Positions 1-4,809 of a stretch of DNA of 7,034 nt are shown in pieces. The translations under genes were made by a program, and so were the position numbers. The notes under the pieces were generated by a model. It saw nothing but the letters and a program-made list of their open reading frames with translations. It was not told the DNA's origin and did not search any database. Numbering within the stretch: the first letter of the stretch is position 1; the number at the start of each line of letters is the position of its first letter. The stretch covers positions 1 to 7,034 of the forward strand of contig CAMEWU010000125.1 of NCBI GenBank assembly GCA_945946715.1. The letters run 5' to 3'. Source of the DNA: an uncultured Clostridium sp. (GTDB lineage: Bacteria > Bacillota > Clostridia > Lachnospirales > Lachnospiraceae).

Positions 1-395
1 TAAATCATAAGATTCCTCTTCGGTATAATGATGTTCATCAGACCAGCCAGACAGAGCAGGAAGGGTTTCGGGTGATGCAGGAAATTATGCAGGAGGAATC
101 CAAACCAACCGCAATATTTTGTGCGAATGACACTACGGCACTAGGGGTATTAAGAGCTTTAAAACAAAATAAAAAAAGAGGATATGTTCCGTCTGTAATT
201 TCCATAGATAATATTGCGGAATCCCAGAAAACCACGCCTATGTTAACCACCATTCATATTCCCAAAAAAGAAATGGTACATCTGGCGATTTCGTTATTAT
301 TAGATAGAAAAGAAGGAGCCCATGAAGAACATGTGCGTATTGAGCTTCCTTGCCGATTATTGGTCAGGGAAAGCTGTACATACAATAATAGATAA
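1..395 (+). CDS. LacI/GalR-family transcriptional repressor, C-terminal fragment
   Basis: This is the last ~131 residues of a sugar-responsive repressor; the frame is open to the left edge, so the HTH DNA-binding domain and most of the first sensor lobe lie outside the window (the family is usually about 330-345 residues). The visible part is the second lobe of the periplasmic-binding-like sensor domain. It contains PTAIFCANDTTALGVLRAL, the hallmark segment whose Asp contacts the sugar in LacI homologues, then VISIDNIAESQ, a TTPMLTTIHIPKKEM stretch, and the terminal LPCRLLVRESC that is typical of GalR/EbgR-like members. A GTG at 72 could be taken as a start, but the in-frame codons upstream (EQEGFR just before it) continue the family pattern, so it is internal. 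The effector and target genes cannot be read from this fragment. It converges on the DUF885 lipoprotein gene, and its TAA stop overlaps the T-tract of that gene's terminator. Family assignment is firm; the sugar is unknown. Confidence 0.93.
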   Translation, partial: NHKIPLRYNDVHQTSQTEQEGFRVMQEIMQEESKPTAIFCANDTTALGVLRALKQNKKRGYVPSVISIDNIAESQKTTPMLTTIHIPKKEMVHLAISLLLDRKEGAHEEHVRIELPCRLLVRESCTYNNR

Positions 396-420
396 AAAGA
401 AGGAGAGCAAGCTCTCCTTC
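394..420 (-). terminator. Intrinsic terminator of the DUF885 lipoprotein gene
   Basis: GAAGGAGAGC (399-408) and GCTCTCCTTC (411-420) form a perfect 10-bp inverted repeat with AA between them, in practice a 9-bp stem with a CAAG tetraloop. Read on the - strand the stem is followed at once by TTTTT (394-398), a standard Rho-independent terminator starting 14 nt past the lipoprotein stop. On the + strand the stem is followed by GTATCATTTC, a poor U-tract, so it should stop the LacI-family transcript less efficiently. Confidence 0.85.
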
Positions 421-433
421 GTATCATTTCATA

Positions 434-2230
434 CTATTTTACTGATTCAACGTATTCGTCCATCTGTTCCCGTAAGGTGGTAAAGTCGCAAGGACCGGTC
501 TCCAAGATTACCTTATGGTAAGCTTCTTCATCGAAATCTGCACCTAATTCATTGGATACATAATCCCGTAGTTCAACGAATTCCAGATATCCTACAAAGT
601 ATTGTGGGTAGTAACCCGGTTCTTCAATTAGCAGATCATATAAGCCCTGAGCTGCGTCCCCATTAAATCCTATCTCGTTCATGTAGTCAGCAAGGTCTTC
701 TACCGTATATCCATAGTAATTGACATAAATATCTGCAAGACAGCAGAAAGCAATATTTTGTAATTCACCGGCTATGTACATTTGACGCACATAGTCATTA
801 TCATAATTTTCATACGTCACCCAGTTATAAGAACGCATTTCCACATACATGGCCCAGCCTTCATCATATCCTAAGAAGCTTAAGCAATCCCGAATCGGAT
901 AAGGGTCGGTAGATAAGAAATAGGTCATCTGATATAAATGTCCCGGATAACCTTCATGGGCATAAATGGCAGATAAGGAACCGCCGCTTCCGTTGTCATC
1001 GCTTCGATTCACCTGAATCACGTTGTGGGTATAATCATCAATATATGGTGTTACGCAAAAAGCAGGAGAAACTATATCTGCAATGGAAGAATCAATATCA
1101 CTTATGGTATAAGTAACAGATGGAGGTGCTGGGAACTTTCCGGACATTTCCTGCTTGTAGTATTCTAAAAAGCTTTCCGGCTGGGATAATCCTTCTACAA
1201 CAAAATTTTCATTTCCATAATACTCCATAATAACATCCGGTGCGTTACTATATACATCATAAACCATATCGGTAGAATCATTTAAAACATCATTTAAAAC
1301 AGCTTCCATTTCTTCAATGGATTTCGCAGAACCTGTTTTGTGGGAAACGATGTATTCATAATATTCCTTACCGCCATCATAATTGCAGATACCGCCCCGG
1401 TCTTCGCTTTTTCCTTTTAATGCGTCTAATTCATTAATCGTTGTTTCATATGCAGGCAGAACGGTATTTAAAACAATATTTCGGTTCTGGTCTTTATAAG
1501 AAGCACGTTCAGTATCGCTTAATCCTTCCAGAGCATCAATTCTGTGGTCAAAGGTAGTAATCAGATAATTGTCATCGGTATGAGTTAAGAAGTCCTCACA
1601 CTGTTCGATTGCATCATCAATGATACCGTCTGACATACCATATCCTTCGTCAGTCCGGAATTGTTCATACTCAATGCAATAATCAAAATAATCGTCTAAC
1701 TGGTCCATGAGAGCCAGGTAATCCTCTACATCGTCCACTGAGTTGAAGTCGTATAATGACATATTAAGAGGCATATTGCTTTGTACACCGGTTATCTGAC
1801 CGAATATGGTTCCCTGATATTCACAGTCTTTTACAGATAATTCCTGCTCCAAATAACGATAGAGAATGTCATAGGTCAACTGTTGTTTTTCATCCAGCTT
1901 ATTATACTTAAAGGATTGAAGCTCATCAAAAGTAGCCTCCAAATCCTCCCAGTCTTCTGCTGTATTGGAAAAATCTCTGTCATCTAAATCGCCAAAGGTG
2001 GGTTCCATGTCTTCAATACCATAAGCCTCCGGGTCTTTTAGGGTGAAATGAAGATTCAGGGTGTTATCGGTTACTTCTTCAATAAATAATTCCTCTAAAA
2101 ACTCATCAAATTCCGCATTGGGATTGACGGTTGCTCCCATATTCTGCCTGTTACAACCGGATACGGATAAGAGTAATGCTACACTTAAGGAAACAGCCGT
2201 TATTCGTTTTATGTATTTTTGTAATTTCAT
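434..2230 (-). CDS. DUF885-family lipoprotein, putative zinc metallopeptidase
   Basis: This encodes a 598-residue exported lipoprotein. Residues 1-25 are a signal peptide (basic KLQKYIKR start, hydrophobic core), and LSVSGC places the lipidated cysteine at residue 26, so the mature protein should sit on the outer face of the membrane. The C-terminal half carries the family signature: HEGYPGH at 425-431 (an H-E-x4-H arrangement) followed by DEGWAMYVE at 456-464, consistent with a gluzincin-like zinc site in which the second motif supplies the third ligand or catalytic acid. Length and architecture fit full-length DUF885 proteins (PF05960). The mature part is strikingly rich in Asp and Glu, as expected for an extracellular protein. 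The start is supported by AAAGGAG five bases upstream of ATG. A promoter lies at 2272-2300 and a terminator at 394-420, so it can be a single-gene unit; the MATE gene upstream may also read into it. Peptidase activity is inferred from the motif; the substrate is unknown. Confidence 0.92.
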   Translation of the reverse strand: MKLQKYIKRITAVSLSVALLLSVSGCNRQNMGATVNPNAEFDEFLEELFIEEVTDNTLNLHFTLKDPEAYGIEDMEPTFGDLDDRDFSNTAEDWEDLEATFDELQSFKYNKLDEKQQLTYDILYRYLEQELSVKDCEYQGTIFGQITGVQSNMPLNMSLYDFNSVDDVEDYLALMDQLDDYFDYCIEYEQFRTDEGYGMSDGIIDDAIEQCEDFLTHTDDNYLITTFDHRIDALEGLSDTERASYKDQNRNIVLNTVLPAYETTINELDALKGKSEDRGGICNYDGGKEYYEYIVSHKTGSAKSIEEMEAVLNDVLNDSTDMVYDVYSNAPDVIMEYYGNENFVVEGLSQPESFLEYYKQEMSGKFPAPPSVTYTISDIDSSIADIVSPAFCVTPYIDDYTHNVIQVNRSDDNGSGGSLSAIYAHEGYPGHLYQMTYFLSTDPYPIRDCLSFLGYDEGWAMYVEMRSYNWVTYENYDNDYVRQMYIAGELQNIAFCCLADIYVNYYGYTVEDLADYMNEIGFNGDAAQGLYDLLIEEPGYYPQYFVGYLEFVELRDYVSNELGADFDEEAYHKVILETGPCDFTTLREQMDEYVESVK

Positions 2231-2271
2231 AGATGCTCCTTTTCTTACATTTTCACTAACTTACTACTATG

Positions 2272-2300
2272 ATTATACGCATAAGGGAGCGAAAAAACAA
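2272..2300 (-). promoter_or_regulatory. Sigma-A-type promoter of the DUF885 lipoprotein gene
   Basis: Read on the - strand, TTGTTT (2295-2300), a 17-bp spacer and a perfect TATAAT (2272-2277) match a vegetative promoter. The predicted transcript start is near 2265, giving a leader of about 35 nt that contains the AAAGGAG ribosome binding site. It lies in the 106-bp gap after the MATE stop codon, so the lipoprotein gene can be transcribed independently of the MATE gene. Confidence 0.75.
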
Positions 2301-2336
2301 CAGTTTACGAAAAGCAGGAACGAAAAAACATTATTG

Positions 2337-3671
2337 TTACTCTGGGAGACATTTAGACATAATCCACTTTTTATAGAAAAGAACTGACAAGAACATGGCT
2401 ATGGTCCAACCGATTGGCCACGCACACCAGATACCAATATAGCCAAATGACTTTGACAATAAGAAGGCAAGAAGAACCCGCAGCACTAAATCTGTGAAGG
2501 TGGACGTCATAAACTGCTTCATTAATCCGGCGCCCCGCAAGATACCATCAGCTACCAGTTTTACAGATATAACAAAATAAAAAGGGGCTACAATCAAAAG
2601 AAATTGGACACCGGAAAGCAAGGTTTTTTCGGAAGGATTGTCAATGAAAAAGCTGATTAAGAATCTTCCCGCAACCATATATAAAAGCACAAGGGGAATA
2701 CAGATTGTCCATACCAGCTTTATGCCGGCTTTGAATCCGGCTTTGATTCGTAGGAAAATATTTGCACCAATATTTTGGGCGGTATAATTGGAGATACCAT
2801 TTCCCAAGGTTGTAAGGGAGGTGATAACCAGATTATTTAATTTGATGGCGGCTGCATAACCGGCGGTAATCTGAACGCCACAATCATTAATGATACTTTG
2901 AATAATCATATTGCCGATAGAAATGAAGCTTTGCTGTAAGATGCTTGGAAGGGCAATTCCAGTGATTTTCTTTAATATTGTAAAAGAGAAAAGCCTGACA
3001 GTTCCTTCCGAAGGAATTGTTCTTAATCGTTTTAAAACCACAACCATTGCCAGAATACAGCTGACACCCTGACACATAAAAGTTGCCCAGGCAATACCGG
3101 CAACGCCCATATCAAATGCAGTAACGAACAGAATATCAGCAACAATATTAGTTGTGGAAGAAATAGCAAGAAAAATAAATGGTGTTTTAGAATCTCCAAG
3201 TGCTGAAAAAATACCGGTTGCTATGTTATATAAAAACAGAAACGGAAGTCCCCAGATATAAATGTCCAGATATAATTTGGAGTCATTCCATATCGTATCC
3301 GGTGTGTGAATCAGTGCAAGCAGGTTATCACAGAATAAAATGCCCAGGCTCATTAACATCACACACAGCAGAGTACTTGCAAGGATGGATGTATAGACAG
3401 CTGTTTTCATGTCATTATAATTTCTGGCTCCAAATAATTGGGATACAATGACGGAACAACCAATATTGCAGCCAAAGGCAAAAGCGAGGAAAATAAGAGT
3501 GATTTCGTAGCTGTTACCCACAGCAGCCAATGCTTCTTCATGAATAAATTTACCTGCAACAAAGCTGTCTGCGAGATTGTACAGTTGTTGAAAAATAACA
3601 CTGCCGAATAATGGAAGGCAGAATTTCCATAATACGGTTTCCGGTTTTCCAACGGTTAAATCCTGATTCAT
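2337..3671 (-). CDS. MATE-family multidrug/cation antiporter
   Basis: This encodes a 444-residue polytopic membrane protein of the multidrug and toxic compound extrusion family, which exports organic cations or other small molecules in exchange for Na+ or H+. Two homologous MatE halves are visible, about residues 16-178 and 238-400, each with six hydrophobic segments. Recognisable family elements are QQLYNLADSFVAGKF at 28-42 (with the conserved membrane Asp at 35), IFSALGDSKTPF at 154-165 closing the first half, and the equivalent DGILRGAG at 375-382 in the second half. Length is normal for the family. ATG is preceded by GGAGG (3679-3683) with seven bases between, and the TTTACA-N17-TATAAT promoter at 3714-3742 drives it. 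It is divergent from a LysR-type regulator, which suggests ligand-dependent control of the pump. Overall character is closest to the DinF/MepA-like MATE branch of Firmicutes; the exported substrate cannot be assigned from sequence. Confidence 0.95.
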   Translation of the reverse strand: MNQDLTVGKPETVLWKFCLPLFGSVIFQQLYNLADSFVAGKFIHEEALAAVGNSYEITLIFLAFAFGCNIGCSVIVSQLFGARNYNDMKTAVYTSILASTLLCVMLMSLGILFCDNLLALIHTPDTIWNDSKLYLDIYIWGLPFLFLYNIATGIFSALGDSKTPFIFLAISSTTNIVADILFVTAFDMGVAGIAWATFMCQGVSCILAMVVVLKRLRTIPSEGTVRLFSFTILKKITGIALPSILQQSFISIGNMIIQSIINDCGVQITAGYAAAIKLNNLVITSLTTLGNGISNYTAQNIGANIFLRIKAGFKAGIKLVWTICIPLVLLYMVAGRFLISFFIDNPSEKTLLSGVQFLLIVAPFYFVISVKLVADGILRGAGLMKQFMTSTFTDLVLRVLLAFLLSKSFGYIGIWCAWPIGWTIAMFLSVLFYKKWIMSKCLPE

Positions 3672-3713
3672 AATAATTCCTCCGGTTCATCCTTGCTTTT
3701 TGCTATCGGAGCT

Positions 3714-3742
3714 ATTATACTTTTTGTACAAATATATGTAAA
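3714..3742 (-). promoter_or_regulatory. Promoter of the MATE transporter gene
   Basis: On the - strand TTTACA (3737-3742), a 17-bp spacer and a perfect TATAAT (3714-3719) form a near-consensus vegetative promoter. The predicted start is near 3707, leaving a leader of roughly 36 nt with GGAGG before the ATG. The spacer holds the palindrome TTTGTACAAA (3723-3732), so protein binding there would directly block or reshape the promoter. Confidence 0.78.
3723..3732. repeat. 10-bp perfect palindrome in the MATE promoter spacer
   Basis: TTTGTACAAA is its own reverse complement and sits between the -35 and -10 boxes of the MATE promoter. A dyad in that position suits a repressor operator or an activator site of the spacer-distorting kind. 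It is short and lies in AT-rich DNA, so chance occurrence is possible. Confidence 0.4.
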
Positions 3743-3753
3743 ATGTATATATG
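3724..3753 (+). promoter_or_regulatory. Possible promoter of the LysR-type regulator gene
   Basis: TTGTAC (3724-3729) is followed by TATATA (3746-3751, 16-bp spacer) or TATATG (3748-3753, 18-bp spacer). This would face away from, and overlap, the MATE promoter, with the T-N11-A dyad at the start of the transcript as expected for autorepression. The region is AT-rich and several -10-like hexamers occur, so the exact boxes are uncertain. Confidence 0.35.
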
Positions 3754-3770
3754 ATATTTTTAACATATCA
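3752..3770. promoter_or_regulatory. Candidate LysR-type operator (T-N11-A dyad)
   Basis: TGATAT (3752-3757) and ATATCA (3765-3770) are perfect inverted arms around a 7-bp spacer, placing T3755 and A3767 exactly eleven bases apart as in the T-N11-A box of LysR-type regulators. It lies 40 bp before the regulator's ATG and 10 bp upstream of the MATE -35 box, the usual position for both autoregulation and control of a divergent target. A further ATATCA half-site occurs at 3794-3799. Confidence 0.55.
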
Positions 3771-3800
3771 ATTTGACATAGATAGAGAAAGGATATCATT

Positions 3801-3804
3801 GGAG
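3801..3804 (+). promoter_or_regulatory. Ribosome binding site fixing the LysR start at 3811
   Basis: GGAG lies six bases before the ATG at 3811. The upstream in-frame ATG at 3751 has no Shine-Dalgarno sequence, overlaps the putative operator, and would add 20 residues not seen in the family. An in-frame TTG at 3799 with AAAGGA before it is a weaker alternative adding only four residues. Confidence 0.75.
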
Positions 3805-3810
3805 AAAAGA

Positions 3811-4728
3811 ATGAACATTAATTATGAGTATTATCGTATATTTTATTATGTAGCAAAATATAAAAATCTGACCCAGGCAGCAGAAATTCTGCATAATAAT
3901 CAGCCTAATATTTCACGAACAATGAAACAGATGGAGCAGGAAATGGGCTGTAAGCTGTTGGTTCGTTCCAATCGGGGAATATCCCTGACTCCGGAAGGAG
4001 AACAGGTATATTCTCATGTAAAGCAGGCAGTAGAACAGCTACAGGTTGCAGAAGATGAAATTATGCGTTCCACCGGTATGATGAGTGGAAGTGTAGCCAT
4101 TGGAGCCAGTGAGACTGCACTCCGGATGTTAATGCTCCCGGTTTTGAACCACTTTAAAAAACTGTATCCGGAAATTCATATCCGTATTCAAAATCATTTG
4201 ACCAGTCAGGCAATAGAAGCGGTGAGGAAGGAACTGGTTGATTTTGCAGTGGTTGTAACTCCGGAAATAATTGAAAAACCGTTAGTGGCTTATCCGATTA
4301 TTGAATTTCAGGATATTCTGATTGGTGGAAGTGATTATCTAAAATTGAAGGATAAGACGCTCTCTTTAAATGAACTGAATTCTTATCCTTTGGTCTGCCT
4401 TGGAGATAATACAGTAACCTATCATTTTTATGAAGAATTGTTCCATAGGTATAAGCTGGAATTGAAGCCGGAACTGGAGGCAGCTACCACAGATCAGATT
4501 CTTCCCATGGTAAAACACAATCTGGGACTTGGTTTTATTCCTACAGTATATGCACAGGAAGCATTAGAGAAAAAGGAGGTATTTCAGATTCCGGTGGCAG
4601 AAGAGATACCTACCAGAAAAATATGCTTTGTAGAAAATAAGAATCATATGTTGAGTATTGCAGCAAAAGAACTGAAAGAATTAATATTGGGATATACAGC
4701 TGATATAGGTTCCAATGAAAAACAGTAG
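3811..4728 (+). CDS. LysR-type transcriptional regulator
   Basis: This encodes a 305-residue regulator, the standard LysR length. The winged-helix DNA-binding domain covers about residues 4-63: the protein begins MNINYEYYRIFYYVAKYKN, then TQAAEILHNNQPNISRTMKQME gives the helix-turn-helix, and LLVRSNRGISLTPEGE gives the wing. A linker helix (about 65-88) leads to the substrate-binding-like effector domain (about 92-295), which starts GSVAIGAS and contains KHNLGLGFIPTVYA near residue 235. The start at 3811 is chosen because family members begin just before this helix and GGAG lies six bases upstream; starting at 3751 would add 20 atypical residues. It is divergent from the MATE transporter gene with a 139-bp gap carrying a T-N11-A dyad, so it probably controls that gene and itself. 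The co-inducer is unknown. The gene ends at a strong bidirectional terminator. Confidence 0.94.
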   Translation: MNINYEYYRIFYYVAKYKNLTQAAEILHNNQPNISRTMKQMEQEMGCKLLVRSNRGISLTPEGEQVYSHVKQAVEQLQVAEDEIMRSTGMMSGSVAIGASETALRMLMLPVLNHFKKLYPEIHIRIQNHLTSQAIEAVRKELVDFAVVVTPEIIEKPLVAYPIIEFQDILIGGSDYLKLKDKTLSLNELNSYPLVCLGDNTVTYHFYEELFHRYKLELKPELEAATTDQILPMVKHNLGLGFIPTVYAQEALEKKEVFQIPVAEEIPTRKICFVENKNHMLSIAAKELKELILGYTADIGSNEKQ

Positions 4729-4732
4729 ACGT

Positions 4733-4785
4733 AAAAAGCAGCATCTGCTATTTGATAAATGTCAGATAGCAGATGCTGCTTTTAT
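4733..4785. terminator. Bidirectional intrinsic terminator between LysR and surface-protein genes
   Basis: The 18-base arm at 4734-4751 pairs perfectly with 4766-4783, and TTGA (4752-4755) with TCAG (4762-4765) extends the stem by four pairs including one G-T wobble, leaving a TAAATG loop. The stem has a GC-rich core (GCAGCATCTGC) flanked by A4 and T4, so each strand ends in a U-run: TTTT on the + strand and TTTTT on the - strand. It begins 5 nt after the LysR stop and 26 nt after the surface-protein stop, serving both convergent genes. Confidence 0.9.
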
Positions 4786-4809
4786 GAAGTTTCTTGTTTT
4801 AATTGGTAA

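Noticed and set aside
2061..2387. A 108-codon open frame on the + strand spanning the lipoprotein 5' end and the gap.
   Set aside because: It is antisense to the signal-peptide region of a clear gene, has no ribosome binding site or recognisable domain, and ends inside the MATE gene.
2887..3652. Several short frames on both strands inside the MATE gene.
   Set aside because: They are shadows of a well-supported membrane protein gene, with no start signals or family likeness.
3732..3751. A perfect 20-nt mirror repeat (reads the same backwards on one strand) in the LysR/MATE intergenic region.
   Set aside because: It is made of A/T plus two G in very AT-rich promoter DNA, mirror symmetry does not form a hairpin or protein dyad, and it overlaps ordinary promoter boxes; likely chance.
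3773..3799. A perfect TTGACA (3773-3778) with TATCAT 15 bp downstream, which could be a promoter for the LysR gene.
   Set aside because: The spacer is too short and the transcript would start about 5 nt before the ATG, leaving no room for the GGAG ribosome binding site.
4734..4783. The long hairpin with 18-bp perfect arms considered as a mobile-element inverted repeat or small RNA.
   Set aside because: It sits exactly between two convergent stops and has T-runs on both strands, which a bidirectional terminator explains; no transposase or second copy is visible.
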